From Streptococcus parasanguinis (lineage in GTDB: Bacteria; Bacillota; Bacilli; Lactobacillales; Streptococcaceae): a DNA stretch of 64,000 bases. The number at the start of each line of letters is the position of its first letter. The stretch's first letter is position 1. A program made the translations under genes and the position numbers. The DNA lies in the NCBI RefSeq assembly GCF_018499505.1, contig NZ_JAHDAC010000001.1:124001-188000 (forward strand), read 5' to 3'. This document shows positions 18,861 to 29,523 of this stretch, piece after piece. Under the pieces are notes generated by a model. It ran no database searches. It was not told the origin of the DNA and saw nothing but the letters and a program-made list of their open reading frames with translations.

Positions 18861-18981
18861 GGTGCCTCCCCTTGTTTTTTTACACCTTAACATTATATCA
18901 GAAAAAGGACGGTTTTGGATAAAAGAATACTAAAAAATTTGTTATAATGGAGGTTAACAAAAAGGTGATTAGAGTAAGAAC

Positions 18982-21807
18982 ATGCAAGATAAAATTGTCA
19001 TTCATGGGGCACGCGCCCATAATTTAAAAAATATAGATGTGGAAATTCCACGGGACAAATTAGTCGTGGTAACGGGTTTGTCTGGATCTGGAAAGTCCAG
19101 TCTGGCCTTTGATACCCTCTATGCAGAAGGTCAGCGCCGCTACGTGGAGAGCTTATCGGCCTATGCCCGGCAGTTCTTGGGAAATATGGAAAAACCAGAT
19201 GTGGACTCCATTGACGGCTTGAGTCCAGCCATTTCCATCGACCAAAAAACGACCAGTAAAAACCCCCGTTCTACAGTGGGGACGGCAACAGAGATCAATG
19301 ACTACCTGCGCTTGCTCTATGCGCGTGTAGGGACGCCTTATTGTATCAATGGGCATGGAGCGATTACAGCTTCTTCGGTTGAGCAAATTGTCGATCAAGT
19401 CTTGGAATTACCAGAGCGCCAACGCCTGCAAATTCTAGCTCCTATTATTCGGAAGAAAAAAGGCCAGCACAAGAATATCATTGAAAAGGTGCAAAAAGAC
19501 GGCTATGTCCGGGTGCGGGTCGATGGTGAGATCTATGATGTGACAGAGGTTCCAGAACTATCTAAAAGCAAGCAGCACACGATTGAAGTGGTTGTGGACC
19601 GAATCGTGATCAAAGAGGGCATTCGCTCGCGGCTCTTTGATTCGATTGAAGCAGCCCTTCGGATTGCGGATGGTTATGTCGTGATTGATACCATGGATGG
19701 CAAAGAGCTACTCTTTTCTGAGCATTATGCTTGTCCAGTCTGTGGCTTTACCGTTCCTGAATTAGAACCCCGCCTCTTTTCTTTCAATGCGCCTTTCGGA
19801 TCTTGTCCAGACTGTGATGGGCTGGGCATTAAGCTAGAGGTGGACTTGGATTTGGTGGTGCCAGATGATCGCTTAACCCTTCGCGAAGGAGCACTTGCTC
19901 CTTGGAATCCGATCTCTTCCAACTACTATCCACAGATGTTGGAGCAGGCCATGATCCATTTTGGAGTTGATATGGACCGACCTTTTTCCGATCTTTCTCA
20001 AGAAGAAAAGGACTTGGTCCTCTATGGTTCAAATGGCAAGGAATTCCACTTTCACTATGAAAATGAGTTTGGTGGGGTTCGCGATATTGAGATTCCTTTT
20101 GAAGGGGTCGTAAACAATATTCACCGTCGTTTCCGTGAGACCAATAGTGATTTCACCCGCAACCAAATGCGCTCTTATATGAACGAATTGACCTGTGCGA
20201 CCTGCCATGGCTACCGTCTCAATGACCAGGCACTTTCTGTTCGTGTCGGAGGAGAAAAGGGGATGCATATCGGGGAAGTGTCAGATCTATCAATTGCGGA
20301 CCACTTAAAAGCTGTGGATCAGTTGGTCTTAACAGACAATGAAGCTACGATTGCAAGACCGATTCTAAAAGAGATTAAGGATCGCTTGACCTTCTTAAAC
20401 AATGTGGGGCTCAATTACTTGACCTTGTCACGATCGGCTGGGACCTTATCAGGTGGAGAAAGCCAACGCATTCGCTTGGCAACCCAGATCGGTTCCAACC
20501 TCTCTGGTGTCCTTTATATCTTGGATGAACCGTCTATCGGCCTCCATCAAAGGGACAATGACCGACTGATTGCCAGTCTCAAGAAAATGCGCGATTTAGG
20601 CAACACCTTGATCGTCGTCGAACATGATGAAGATACCATGAGAGAAGCAGACTACCTGATCGACGTCGGCCCAGGTGCCGGTGTCTTTGGTGGAGAGATC
20701 GTTGCAGCAGGAACTCCAAAGCAGGTGGCTCGCAACAGCAAATCTATCACTGGCCAGTATTTGTCCGGCAAACGCAAGATTCTGGTTCCAACGGAACGAC
20801 GTTCAGGAAATGGTCGCTATATTGAAATTACAGGAGCCAGTGAGAATAACTTACAAGACATCACAGCGCGCTTTCCTCTAGGCAAATTTATCGCAGTCAC
20901 TGGAGTTTCCGGTTCTGGGAAATCGACCTTGATTAATGGCATCTTGAAAAAAGCCATCGCTCAAAAGCTCAACCGCAATTCGGAAAAACCAGGGAAATAC
21001 AAGACCATTCAGGGGATTGAGCATATCGATCGCTTGATCGACATTGATCAAAGCCCGATTGGCCGGACTCCTCGTTCCAATCCAGCGACCTATACAGGCG
21101 TCTTCGATGACATTCGTGATCTCTTTGCTCAGACCAATGAAGCCAAAATTCGGGGCTATAAAAAAGGCCGCTTTAGTTTCAATGTCAAGGGCGGGCGTTG
21201 TGAAGCCTGCTCAGGAGATGGGATCATCAAGATTGAAATGCACTTCTTGCCAGATGTCTTTGTCCCTTGTGAGGTCTGCCATGGACGTCGATACAATAGT
21301 GAAACCCTCGAAGTACACTACAAGGAAAAAAATATCGCAGAAGTTCTGGATATGACGGTCAACAAGGCAGTTGAATTCTTCAAGCACATTCCAAAAATTG
21401 AACGCAAACTCAAGACCATCCAAGATGTGGGCTTGGGCTATGTAACGCTGGGGCAACCTGCAACGACTCTATCAGGAGGGGAAGCGCAACGGATGAAGTT
21501 GGCTTCTGAATTGCACAAGCGCTCTACAGGAAAATCCTTCTATATCTTGGATGAACCAACGACAGGACTTCATACGGAGGATATCTCGCGCTTGATCAAA
21601 GTCTTAGAGCGATTTGTGGATGATGGCAATACAGTCCTTGTGATTGAGCACAATTTGGATGTCATTAAGACAGCAGACCATATCATCGATTTAGGACCAG
21701 AAGGTGGTGTCGGTGGCGGAACCATTATTGCGACCGGAACACCAGAAGAAGTAGCAGCAAATCCTGCTAGTTACACAGGACAATATTTGAAAGGAAAATT
21801 ACAATGA
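18982..21807 (+). CDS. uvrA: Excinuclease ABC subunit A
   Basis: 941 aa, full length. UvrA dimers find bulky DNA lesions and load UvrB for nucleotide excision repair. Two ABC ATPase halves are visible: Walker [10 protein letters not shown] (about 31-39) and GVSGSGKST (about 642-650), each with a LSGGE signature (about 488 and 828). The zinc modules CPVC...CPDC (about 251-275) and CEAC...CEVC (about 738-764) are intact. An extended -10 TGTTATAAT ends at 18948. The gene overlaps pepP by 4 nt (ATGA). Confidence 0.97.
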   Translation: MQDKIVIHGARAHNLKNIDVEIPRDKLVVVTGLSGSGKSSLAFDTLYAEGQRRYVESLSAYARQFLGNMEKPDVDSIDGLSPAISIDQKTTSKNPRSTVGTATEINDYLRLLYARVGTPYCINGHGAITASSVEQIVDQVLELPERQRLQILAPIIRKKKGQHKNIIEKVQKDGYVRVRVDGEIYDVTEVPELSKSKQHTIEVVVDRIVIKEGIRSRLFDSIEAALRIADGYVVIDTMDGKELLFSEHYACPVCGFTVPELEPRLFSFNAPFGSCPDCDGLGIKLEVDLDLVVPDDRLTLREGALAPWNPISSNYYPQMLEQAMIHFGVDMDRPFSDLSQEEKDLVLYGSNGKEFHFHYENEFGGVRDIEIPFEGVVNNIHRRFRETNSDFTRNQMRSYMNELTCATCHGYRLNDQALSVRVGGEKGMHIGEVSDLSIADHLKAVDQLVLTDNEATIARPILKEIKDRLTFLNNVGLNYLTLSRSAGTLSGGESQRIRLATQIGSNLSGVLYILDEPSIGLHQRDNDRLIASLKKMRDLGNTLIVVEHDEDTMREADYLIDVGPGAGVFGGEIVAAGTPKQVARNSKSITGQYLSGKRKILVPTERRSGNGRYIEITGASENNLQDITARFPLGKFIAVTGVSGSGKSTLINGILKKAIAQKLNRNSEKPGKYKTIQGIEHIDRLIDIDQSPIGRTPRSNPATYTGVFDDIRDLFAQTNEAKIRGYKKGRFSFNVKGGRCEACSGDGIIKIEMHFLPDVFVPCEVCHGRRYNSETLEVHYKEKNIAEVLDMTVNKAVEFFKHIPKIERKLKTIQDVGLGYVTLGQPATTLSGGEAQRMKLASELHKRSTGKSFYILDEPTTGLHTEDISRLIKVLERFVDDGNTVLVIEHNLDVIKTADHIIDLGPEGGVGGGTIIATGTPEEVAANPASYTGQYLKGKLQ

Positions 21808-22871
21808 ATCAACGGATCAGCAACTTAAGAAACAAAATGAAAGCCCAAAACCTCAAAGCGGTGTTGATTAACAATTTGAAAAATGTTTATTATTTGACCA
21901 ATTTCTGGGGCTCAAACGGGACTGCTTTGGTGACAGAAGAACGTGTGGTACTCTTTACTGATTCGCGCTACACCATCCATGCCCATGCGACTTGTTTCCC
22001 CTTTGTAGAGATTGTGGAAACCCGCGATGAGTTGACTGCAGCTGCAGAGATCGTTAAGGATCTTGGCATCAAAGAACTTGGTTTTGAGGACGAAGTGACG
22101 GTGGCCTACCATGCCCGTATGGCTTCTGTTTTCAGTGGCATTAGCCTTCAATCCCTAGCGAACTTTGTGATGGAATTGCGCTTGATTAAGGATGAAACTG
22201 AGATTGCGGCCATTAAAAAAGCTTGTAGCATCTCTGACCAAGCCTTCCATGATATTTTAGACTATATCAAGGTAGGAAAAACGACAGAGTTGGAAGCAGC
22301 GACTTTCCTCGACTTTAGAATGCGGGAGTTGGGAGCTTCTGGTGTATCTTTTGATATTATCTCAGCAGCTGGTGAACGTTCTGCGATGCCTCATGCGACT
22401 CCAAGTGATCGGGTCATTTCAGCAGGAGATGCCTTGACCCTTGATTTTGGTTGCTTGTATAACCACTATGTCAGCGATATGACACGGACTATCTATGCAG
22501 GACATGTCAGCGACAAGGAAAGAGAAATTTACGAAACCGTTTTGAAAGCCAATCAAGCCTTGATTGCTGCGGCTAAAGATGGACTTGGCTTCCGTGATTT
22601 TGATAAAATCCCACGCGATGTGATCGAAGCAGCCGGCTATGGCCAATACTTCACTCATGGAATCGGTCATGGAATTGGGCTAGATATCCACGAAGAGCCA
22701 TACTTCAGCCAAACGTCTAAAGAAGCTATTCAAGCAGGGATGGTTTTAACAGATGAGCCAGGTATTTATATCGAAGGCCTCTCTGGTGTGCGGATCGAAG
22801 ATGACCTCTTGATCACAGAAACTGGCTGTGAAGTCTTGACTCTTGCTCCTAAAGAATTGATTGTCCTATAA
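21804..22871 (+). CDS. pepP: Xaa-Pro aminopeptidase (M24 family)
   Basis: 355 aa. An N-terminal creatinase-like domain (about 1-125) precedes the pita-bread metallopeptidase domain. Metal ligands fall in [17 protein letters not shown] (two Asp, about 214-230), [15 protein letters not shown] (His, about 284-298) and the later [10 protein letters not shown] (Glu) and GVRIEDDLL (Glu). It removes N-terminal residues preceding proline, useful for peptide nutrition. Start and stop overlap with uvrA indicates cotranscription. Pep gene names (pepP/pepQ) are mixed in streptococci; the size fits PepP-type enzymes of this genus. Confidence 0.88.
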   Translation: MNQRISNLRNKMKAQNLKAVLINNLKNVYYLTNFWGSNGTALVTEERVVLFTDSRYTIHAHATCFPFVEIVETRDELTAAAEIVKDLGIKELGFEDEVTVAYHARMASVFSGISLQSLANFVMELRLIKDETEIAAIKKACSISDQAFHDILDYIKVGKTTELEAATFLDFRMRELGASGVSFDIISAAGERSAMPHATPSDRVISAGDALTLDFGCLYNHYVSDMTRTIYAGHVSDKEREIYETVLKANQALIAAAKDGLGFRDFDKIPRDVIEAAGYGQYFTHGIGHGIGLDIHEEPYFSQTSKEAIQAGMVLTDEPGIYIEGLSGVRIEDDLLITETGCEVLTLAPKELIVL

Positions 22872-23161
22872 AGTATACGTTTTTCTTAACTTCTATTTAG
22901 ACAGAGATGTGAAGAGAAGACTATGAAATGAATTGTAGAGTAATTCTTCTCCCAGGCATCTTATTTGGAGCCCTATCCATTTTGGTATAGGAACTACAAT
23001 AACAAAACACGAAAGAAGCAAAGGGGAATTTGGATCTGGATGGATCAGGGGCGGTCCATAGCAATCCTTTCTTCTCAAAAAGAGAAGATTGCTGTTTGAG
23101 AAAAATCAAATAGTGTGTTACAATAAAGAGTAATCTATTTTTAAAAAAGAGGTAATAAAAC
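22872..23161. promoter_or_regulatory. Intergenic region with efp promoter
   Basis: The efp promoter is TTGAGA (23096-23101), a 17-nt spacer and TACAAT (23119-23124). Upstream is an interrupted stem, GCAATC..CTTCTC against GAGAAG..ATTGC (23061-23092). A 20-codon hydrophobic reading frame at 22928-22990 has no ribosome site and is not called. Nothing else was recognised. Confidence 0.6.
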
Positions 23162-23722
23162 ATGATCGAAGCAAGTAAATTGAAAGCTGGTATGACTTTT
23201 GAAACAGCTGACGGAAAATTGATCCGCGTTTTGGAAGCTAGCCACCACAAACCAGGTAAAGGAAACACTATCATGCGTATGAAATTGCGTGATGTCCGTA
23301 CTGGTTCAACATTTGATACAAGCTACCGTCCAGAAGAAAAATTTGAACAAGCAATTATCGAAACTGTTCCAGCTCAATACTTGTACAAAATGGATGATAC
23401 AGCTTACTTCATGAACACTGAAACATATGACCAATATGAAATTCCAGTTGTGAATGTAGAACAAGAATTGCTTTACATCCTTGAAAACTCAGAAGTAAAA
23501 ATTCAATTCTACGGAAGCGAAGTGATCGGTGTAACAGTTCCTACAACTGTTGAATTGACTGTTGCAGAAACTCAACCATCTATCAAAGGTGCTACAGTGA
23601 CTGGTTCTGGTAAACCTGCTACAATGGAAACTGGTTTGGTCGTAAACGTTCCTGACTTCATCGAAGCTGGACAAAAATTGGTCATTAACACTACTGAAGG
23701 AACTTACGTTTCTCGTGCATAA
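23162..23722 (+). CDS. efp: Translation elongation factor P
   Basis: 186 aa, the three-domain EF-P. Domain I carries the loop [15 protein letters not shown] (about residues 27-41), whose tip Lys is the position modified in many bacteria; EF-P eases ribosome stalling at proline runs. The C-terminal [25 protein letters not shown] block is well conserved. It begins the efp-asp23-nusB cluster common in lactobacillales. The ribosome site is AGAGGT. Confidence 0.97.
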   Translation: MIEASKLKAGMTFETADGKLIRVLEASHHKPGKGNTIMRMKLRDVRTGSTFDTSYRPEEKFEQAIIETVPAQYLYKMDDTAYFMNTETYDQYEIPVVNVEQELLYILENSEVKIQFYGSEVIGVTVPTTVELTVAETQPSIKGATVTGSGKPATMETGLVVNVPDFIEAGQKLVINTTEGTYVSRA

Positions 23723-23758
23723 GAGACATCTCAGGGTGTCAAATAGAAAGGAACTTCT

Positions 23759-24148
23759 ATGGCAACTGAACAATTTGGTGACATCGTTATTGCACCACGT
23801 GTATTAGAAAAAATTATTGCGATTGCGACAGCAAAAGTAGAGGGTGTCTATTCGCTTGAAAACAAGAGTGTTTCAGATAGCTTATCCAAACGCTCCCTTG
23901 GACGTGGCGTCTACCTTCATACAGAAGAAGATGGTCAAGTTTCAGTAGACATCTATCTCTATTTAGAATATGGAGTGGCTGTACCATCTGTCGCTGTAGC
24001 CATTCAAAAAGCGGTTAAGTCTGCAGTTTATGATATGGCAGATGTAACCTTGGATGCTGTCAACATTCACGTTGTCGGTATCGCAACGGAAAAATCTCCA
24101 AAACCAGACTTGAAAGACTTGTTTAATGAGGACTTCCTCAATGACTGA
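23759..24148 (+). CDS. Asp23/Gls24-family envelope stress protein
   Basis: 129 aa, a single Asp23 domain: FGDIVIAPRVLEKIIAIATAKVEGV (about 5-29) then EYGVAVPSVAVAIQKAVKSAV (about 70-90). Family members form membrane-associated layers or influence envelope stress; the biochemical role is unclear. It lies between efp and nusB, with 36 nt to efp and an 8-nt overlap with nusB. This syntenic member of the family is generally single-copy and distinct from stress-induced gls24 loci. Confidence 0.9.
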   Translation: MATEQFGDIVIAPRVLEKIIAIATAKVEGVYSLENKSVSDSLSKRSLGRGVYLHTEEDGQVSVDIYLYLEYGVAVPSVAVAIQKAVKSAVYDMADVTLDAVNIHVVGIATEKSPKPDLKDLFNEDFLND

Positions 24149-24572
24149 TGAAATTTTATTAGAATCACGTCGAGATTTGCGCGAGCGTGCCTTCCAAGCC
24201 TTGATGGCCTTGGAATACGATGGAGACATTGTTGAAGCTTGTCGCTTTGCATATCTACATGACAAGGACCTGGCAGAAGACAAAGAAGTCGATCTTCCTG
24301 CCTTTCTCATGAATCTCGTGACAGGTGTCTATCAGTCAAAAGATCAACTAGACCAACAAATCGGTCAACATTTGAAAACCGGCTGGACTGTTGAGCGCTT
24401 GACCTTGGTAGAGAAAAACATCCTTCGTCTGGGAATTTATGAAATGACAGAGTTTGATACACCACAGATCGTCGCAGTCAATGAAGCGGTGGAATTGGCC
24501 AAGGCCTTTTCGGATGAAACCTCTTCACGATTTGTCAACGGTGTCCTCAGTCAATTTGTGACAGAAGAATAA
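24141..24572 (+). CDS. nusB: Transcription antitermination protein NusB
   Basis: 143 aa from the ATG at 24141, which has GAGG 9 nt upstream; a longer in-frame reading from 24126 is less likely. All-helical NusB fold: SRRDLRERAFQALMALEYDG at the start and the conserved LRLGIYEM (about 92-99) and IVAVNEAVELAKAFSDETSSRFVNGVLSQF end. NusB pairs with S10 (NusE) on boxA RNA for rRNA antitermination. It overlaps asp23 by 8 nt and is followed by a strong terminator. Confidence 0.95.
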   Translation: MTDEILLESRRDLRERAFQALMALEYDGDIVEACRFAYLHDKDLAEDKEVDLPAFLMNLVTGVYQSKDQLDQQIGQHLKTGWTVERLTLVEKNILRLGIYEMTEFDTPQIVAVNEAVELAKAFSDETSSRFVNGVLSQFVTEE

Positions 24573-24574
24573 GT

Positions 24575-24600
24575 AAAAAGAGCCTACTGGCTCTTTTTTT
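24575..24600 (+). terminator. Terminator of the efp-asp23-nusB cluster
   Basis: AAAAAGAGCC and GGCTCTTTTT pair across a TACT loop and end in a run of seven T. Confidence 0.9.
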
Positions 24601-24643
24601 GGTAAAAAATATCCCCACAGTTTCTACTGAGGGGATATTGCTT

Positions 24644-25609
24644 TTAGACACTTTTTCCAGAGTGGAGACTAACGGGCAAGAAATAACCGGTAGTCGCTAC
24701 TTTTTTTCCTTCGATCTTTTGGAGTAGTAGGTCCACCATCAGAACGGCAATATCCTTTAGAGGTTGCTGGATGGTTGTCAGTTCAGGTGTATAGGTTTCG
24801 ATGAACTGGGTTCCATCATAACCAATCACTTTCAAATCCTGAGGAATCTGAATATCTAATTCTCTAGCGACTTTCATGATCAAGATCGCCGTCAAATCAT
24901 CGGAGGCAAAGATAGCATCTGGTTTTTGCTGGGTTAAGATCTGTTTGATTTCCATTTCTTTGCGAATAGGGGAGAAATCACTGGAAACATTGATGATCAT
25001 GGACTCAGGTAGAACTGATGCAAATCCAGCATGACGCAAGCCTGTTGGGGAGTTGGAGTTGTCATTACCTGTGATCATGATGATCTTTTTAGCACCACTT
25101 TTGACTAGGGTTTCTGCTGCAAGCACCCCGCCAGCGTAGTTGTCTGAAGAGACAACCGGAATTTCTGGGGAGAGGTTGCGGTCAAAAGCAATGATAGGAG
25201 CAGTTACCCGGTTGTAATCTTCAATGCCCAAATTATGACTTCCTGAAATGATGCCATCTACCTGGTTAGCCTCCAACATCTCAATATATTCGCGCTCTTT
25301 CTCGGAGTCGTGCTCACTATTGCAGATGATGGTTTTATAGCCGTGTTTGAAGAGTTGGTGCTCTAGTTTGTCGATTAATTCAGCATAGAAAACATTGCTG
25401 ATGTTGGGAAAGATCAAGCCGACTAACTTGGCTGATTTTCCTTGGAGGCTACGAGCAACATTGTTAGGTTTATAGCCCAATTCTCGCATGGCTTCTTGGA
25501 CTTTTTGGATCGTTTTTTCAGACAGGTATCCTTTTTTATTGATGACCCGTGAGACAGTAGTAGGGCTGACACCGGCGAGTTTGGCGACATCAGTTAGCTT
25601 TGCGACCAT
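24644..25609 (-). CDS. scrR: Sucrose operon repressor (LacI family)
   Basis: 321 aa. The N-terminal helix-turn-helix (KLTDVAKLAGVSPTTVSRVINKKGYLS, about 3-29) and the hinge EAMRELGYKPNNVARSL are typical of LacI/GalR. The ligand-binding periplasmic-protein fold follows. The start codon lies inside the end of scrB, so the two overlap by about 20 nt on the same strand, with translation probably coupled. ScrR proteins repress scrA and scrB and are relieved by a sucrose metabolite, usually fructose or sucrose-6-P. Candidate operators are listed for the scrB-scrA intergenic region. Confidence 0.92.
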   Translation of the reverse strand: MVAKLTDVAKLAGVSPTTVSRVINKKGYLSEKTIQKVQEAMRELGYKPNNVARSLQGKSAKLVGLIFPNISNVFYAELIDKLEHQLFKHGYKTIICNSEHDSEKEREYIEMLEANQVDGIISGSHNLGIEDYNRVTAPIIAFDRNLSPEIPVVSSDNYAGGVLAAETLVKSGAKKIIMITGNDNSNSPTGLRHAGFASVLPESMIINVSSDFSPIRKEMEIKQILTQQKPDAIFASDDLTAILIMKVARELDIQIPQDLKVIGYDGTQFIETYTPELTTIQQPLKDIAVLMVDLLLQKIEGKKVATTGYFLPVSLHSGKSV

Positions 25610-27044
25610 AATCAAGTTCGTAGTAAGTTCCAGTAGGGGTTCCAGACTTGATCAAGATTCCATTTTGATCCGCATGTGGGTAGACCCGACCAGAAAATAC
25701 TTTTTCTCCTTTATTAATAAAGATTTCAAAAATCGAATTGTCAATGAAAATATTAGCGGTTGTCGCTTGGTTAGCGATTGTGCAGCTGCGGCTCGTACCG
25801 AATTCTTGGGCATATTGCTCACCAGCCTGGCTACGATCGACTGTGACCAATCCCTTAGCCAGATCAAATGTGAGAACTAAGCCCTTTCCTTCTGCATCTG
25901 CAAAGAGGACGATTTCGTTCTGACTATCCTTTTCAAACTGTATTTCCAATTCATAGCAGTTCTTGGTTTGAGCCTTGTTGGCAAATGCCTCACTCTCAGC
26001 GCGCAAGTCCTTGATCGCTTCAACTGGGTATTGGTAGAGCTTGCCATCTTTGATGGTTAATTCTTTGACCAGTGAGAGAGCTCCTTGGTAGTCATAGGAA
26101 TCCGTTGGATAAGAAACGTCTGGAAGACCTAGCCAGCTGACAGCATAAGCACGTCCATCGGGTGCATTAAATCCTTGAGTGGCATAGGCTTCAAAACCAT
26201 AGTCGAGATTATGCAGTTCAGATACATCAACCATTTTGGCCTTTTCTGGATCAAAGCTTGCCCCGATCTTGTACATATTTGGATAGATATTGTCATAATC
26301 GAGAACGGATTTATCTAAGCCTTGAGGACAGTAGAGGAGAACGGGTTGGTCTCCAACAAAGACTAGGTTAGGACATTCCATCATATAAGCTGTCCGATCG
26401 TTTGCAAAATCCAAGTCACCGACTGCAACCCAGTTGGTATAGTCGTTATCTACAGCCTTATAGAGACGGATGAATCCTTTCTTCTCAAGATCTTGACCAC
26501 CAACGATAGCGTAGTATTGACCCTTGAAATTAAAAATCTGTGGGTCACGGAAGTGATCCGTAGAGTCAGCTGGTTGATCAATCAAGATTTTGTCAATTTT
26601 TTCAATCTTTCCGTCCTTGTCCATCAAAGCACCGACTTGGTAAGGATGACGAACCCATTCTGCATCACGAACATTTCCGGTGTAGAATAAGAATAGTTTG
26701 TCACCAAACTGCATGGCTGATCCGGAATAAGCTCCATGACTATCCAGATCTGTGTCTGGAAAAAGCGTTACACCAGTTTCTGTGAAATGAACTAAGTCTT
26801 CGCTTTCTGTTTGTACCCATGATTTCAATCCATGAGCTGCACCAAATGGGAAATTTTGGTAAAACAAGATCCATTTTCCATCAAAGTAGGAAAAACCGTT
26901 AGGATCATTTAAGAGACCAGCCTTTGGCTCTACATGGTAGTGTGTATGCCAAGGAGATTTCGCCATGTTTTCTTGGATGGCTTGCTTTTCCTCTGTTGTC
27001 CAGTCTTCGTAACGTCGGTAACGACGTTCAGTTGTCCATTCCAT
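25590..27044 (-). CDS. scrB: Sucrose-6-phosphate hydrolase (GH32)
   Basis: 484 aa, full-length GH32 enzyme that splits sucrose-6-P, made by the ScrA PTS, into glucose-6-P and fructose. The three catalytic blocks are present: LLNDPNGFSYFDGKW (nucleophile Asp, about residue 45), HFRDPQIFN (transition-state Asp, about 165) and MECPNLVF (acid/base Glu, about 221). The C-terminal beta-sandwich is complete. Its promoter is TTGCAT-17-TACTAT on the minus strand (27102-27097 and 27079-27074). Confidence 0.96.
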   Translation of the reverse strand: MEWTTERRYRRYEDWTTEEKQAIQENMAKSPWHTHYHVEPKAGLLNDPNGFSYFDGKWILFYQNFPFGAAHGLKSWVQTESEDLVHFTETGVTLFPDTDLDSHGAYSGSAMQFGDKLFLFYTGNVRDAEWVRHPYQVGALMDKDGKIEKIDKILIDQPADSTDHFRDPQIFNFKGQYYAIVGGQDLEKKGFIRLYKAVDNDYTNWVAVGDLDFANDRTAYMMECPNLVFVGDQPVLLYCPQGLDKSVLDYDNIYPNMYKIGASFDPEKAKMVDVSELHNLDYGFEAYATQGFNAPDGRAYAVSWLGLPDVSYPTDSYDYQGALSLVKELTIKDGKLYQYPVEAIKDLRAESEAFANKAQTKNCYELEIQFEKDSQNEIVLFADAEGKGLVLTFDLAKGLVTVDRSQAGEQYAQEFGTSRSCTIANQATTANIFIDNSIFEIFINKGEKVFSGRVYPHADQNGILIKSGTPTGTYYELDYGRKAN

Positions 27045-27420
27045 TTTATTCCTCCGAATTTTTTCTTACTTCCATAGTACCGATTTCCTATTAAAAATGC
27101 AAGCGATAAATGAAAAAAATGGCAAAAAATGTCAAACGATTGACATCTATTTGGTTCCATGAAGAAATGAGGAGAAGTTGAAAATTTGTGAAAAAATGAA
27201 AGAAAATGAAAACCAAGAGTAACTTTAAAGGGCTAAATACCGTAGTTTAGTCCTGTATTGAAATGAAAATAGTTTCATGCTGTCAAAAGGTGTCAAAAAG
27301 TCCAAAAAAGTTTCAAAAAAATCCTGCAAAACGCTTGACATATTTTCAATACGTGGTACAATTAAAAACGTAGAAACGATTTAACCGTTTACATTACAAA
27401 AAAATAAGGAGATTTACTTT
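27045..27420. promoter_or_regulatory. Divergent scrB/scrA control region: promoters, ScrR operators, cre sites
   Basis: The scrA promoter is TTGACA (27335-27340), a 16-nt spacer and TACAAT (27357-27362). Three ScrR-like palindromes are seen: TGTCAAACGATTGACA (27130-27145), TGCAAAACGCTTGACA (27325-27340, covering the scrA -35) and a weaker GATTTAACCGTTTACA (27378-27393, downstream of -10). Two CcpA-type sites are ATGAAAATAGTTTCAT (27263-27278, central CG replaced) and TGCAAGCGATAAAT (27098-27111, over the scrB -35). Confidence 0.75.
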
Positions 27421-29364
27421 ATGGATTACAATAAAGTAGCCAAAGAGGTTATCGAAGCAGTCGGTAAAGATAACCTTGTTGCGGCAGCACACTGTGCGAC
27501 ACGTCTACGTTTGGTATTGAAAGACGATAGCAAAGTTGATCAAGCTGCACTTGATAACAATGCAGATGTCAAAGGAACCTTCAAATCAGATGGTCAATAC
27601 CAAGTGATCATCGGACCTGGAGATGTAAACTTTGTTTATGAAGAGCTGATCAAAGCGACTGGTTTGAAAGAAGTATCAACAGACGATTTGAAACAAATCG
27701 CTGCAAAAGATAAGAAATTCAACCCATTGATGGCCTTGATTAAACTCTTGTCTGATATCTTCGTTCCAATCATCCCTGCCTTGGTTGCAGGTGGTCTTTT
27801 GATGGCTCTTCGGAACTTCTTGACTTCAGCTGGTTTGTTTGGACCTAAATCATTAGAAGAAATGTACCCAGCTATCAAGGGTCTTTCAGCTATGATCCAA
27901 TTGATGTCAGCTGCTCCATTTATGTTCTTGCCAATTTTGGTTGGTATTTCTGCAGCCAAACGTTTTGGAGCAAACATCTTCTTGGGTGCTGCGATCGGTA
28001 TGATCATGACCACACCAGATCTTGGTGGGGCTACTAAATTCTGGGATATCTTTGGCTACAATGTAGCACAAACAAACTATGTCTACCAAGTTATTCCTGT
28101 CTTAGCAGCGATCTGGATCTTGGCACATTTGGAAAAATTCTTCCACAAGAAATTGCCATCAGCTGTTGACTTTACCTTTACTCCATTGCTTTCTGTGATG
28201 ATTACTGGATTCCTTACCTTTACTGTGGTTGGTCCAGTGATGCTTTTGGTATCAAACGGAATCACAGACGCTATTGTATGGTTGTATAACACAACAAGCT
28301 TTATCGGTATGACAGTCTTTGGTGGAACTTACTCATTGATCGTTATGACAGGTCTTCACCAATCATTCCCAGCTATCGAAACACAATTACTTTCAGCTTG
28401 GCAAAAAGGTGCGGGACATGGAGATTTCATCTTCGTTGTTGCATCAATGGCCAACGTAGCGCAAGGTGCTGCAACTTTTGCCATCTTGTTCTTGACGAAG
28501 AGCGAAAAAACCAAAGGTCTTGCATCTTCTGCAGGTGTGTCAGCCCTTCTTGGTATTACAGAACCAGCCCTCTTCGGGGTTAACTTGAAATACAAATTCC
28601 CATTCTTCTGTGCCCTTATCGGTTCAGCTGTGGGTGCCCTCTTTGCGGGTCTTCTCCAAGTCGTTGCTGTTTCCCTTGGATCAGCAGGTTTCCTTGGATT
28701 CCTTTCAATCAATGCAACATCCATCCCATTCTACCTCTTGTGTGAAGTGATTGCCTTTGCGGTAGCCTTTGCATTGACTTACTTCTATGGTAAGACAAAA
28801 GCAGCAGCTGTGTTTGCGGCTGAAGGAAATGTAGCAGCAGCAGAAACTGCTGAAAAAGCAGAAGCCAAAGAAGTAGCGGCTGCTTCTGAAGAAGTTGAAG
28901 CAACACTTGCGGATGAAGTGATTGTAACTCCTATCGTTGGTAGTACAGTAGCACTTGCTGATGTGAATGATCCTGTCTTCTCAAGTGGTGCGATGGGACA
29001 AGGAATTGCCATCAAACCAACTGAAGGCGTTGTCTATGCACCAGCGGATGCTGAAGTAACCATTGCTTTCGCAACTGGTCACGCTTACGGTTTGAAGACA
29101 GCTAACGGTGCTGAAATCTTGATCCACGTTGGGATTGATACAGTATCAATGAACGGTGAAGGATTTGATCAAAAAGTAGCTCAAGGCGATAAAGTCAAAG
29201 CTGGTGATGTCCTTGGTACATTTGATGCAGCGAAAATTGCCGCAGCTGGTCTTGAAGACACAACTATGGTGATCGTCACTAACACAGCTGACTTTGCTTC
29301 TGTCACACCTGTTGCAACTGGATCTGTTGCGAAGGGTGATGCAATCATCGAAGTCAAAGCTTAA
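27421..29364 (+). CDS. scrA: Sucrose-specific PTS transporter EIIBCA
   Basis: 647 aa, one chain with all domains. EIIB (about 1-90) has the phospho-Cys loop [12 protein letters not shown] (Cys at about 26). EIIC (about 105-460) is a hydrophobic channel with [10 protein letters not shown] and [13 protein letters not shown] (about 377-389). A linker rich in Ala/Glu (about 470-505) leads to EIIA (about 510-647), whose phospho-His lies in [17 protein letters not shown]. It imports sucrose as sucrose-6-P. A trehalose-type EII is similar, but scrB and scrK next door settle the substrate. Confidence 0.94.
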   Translation: MDYNKVAKEVIEAVGKDNLVAAAHCATRLRLVLKDDSKVDQAALDNNADVKGTFKSDGQYQVIIGPGDVNFVYEELIKATGLKEVSTDDLKQIAAKDKKFNPLMALIKLLSDIFVPIIPALVAGGLLMALRNFLTSAGLFGPKSLEEMYPAIKGLSAMIQLMSAAPFMFLPILVGISAAKRFGANIFLGAAIGMIMTTPDLGGATKFWDIFGYNVAQTNYVYQVIPVLAAIWILAHLEKFFHKKLPSAVDFTFTPLLSVMITGFLTFTVVGPVMLLVSNGITDAIVWLYNTTSFIGMTVFGGTYSLIVMTGLHQSFPAIETQLLSAWQKGAGHGDFIFVVASMANVAQGAATFAILFLTKSEKTKGLASSAGVSALLGITEPALFGVNLKYKFPFFCALIGSAVGALFAGLLQVVAVSLGSAGFLGFLSINATSIPFYLLCEVIAFAVAFALTYFYGKTKAAAVFAAEGNVAAAETAEKAEAKEVAAASEEVEATLADEVIVTPIVGSTVALADVNDPVFSSGAMGQGIAIKPTEGVVYAPADAEVTIAFATGHAYGLKTANGAEILIHVGIDTVSMNGEGFDQKVAQGDKVKAGDVLGTFDAAKIAAAGLEDTTMVIVTNTADFASVTPVATGSVAKGDAIIEVKA

Positions 29365-29380
29365 TCGAAACAATAAGTTT

Positions 29381-29420
29381 TCAAGGACTGGTCTATCATC
29401 TCCAGTCCTTGAATTTTATT
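29381..29420 (+). terminator. Terminator of scrA
   Basis: TCAAGGACTGG and CCAGTCCTTGA form an 11-bp stem, followed by ATTTTATTTCT. Confidence 0.85.
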
Positions 29421-29523
29421 TCTCAAAAAAGGTGTGTTTTTTCTTTAGAGAAGAGAAAAAGATTGACTACAAAATATGCTATAATAAATACAGGTTATTT
29501 TTCATAATAAAAAAGGAGCCAAC

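Noticed and set aside
22928-22990. 20-codon hydrophobic frame between pepP and efp, considered as a small peptide gene
   Set aside because: No ribosome site, no promoter and no processing motif.
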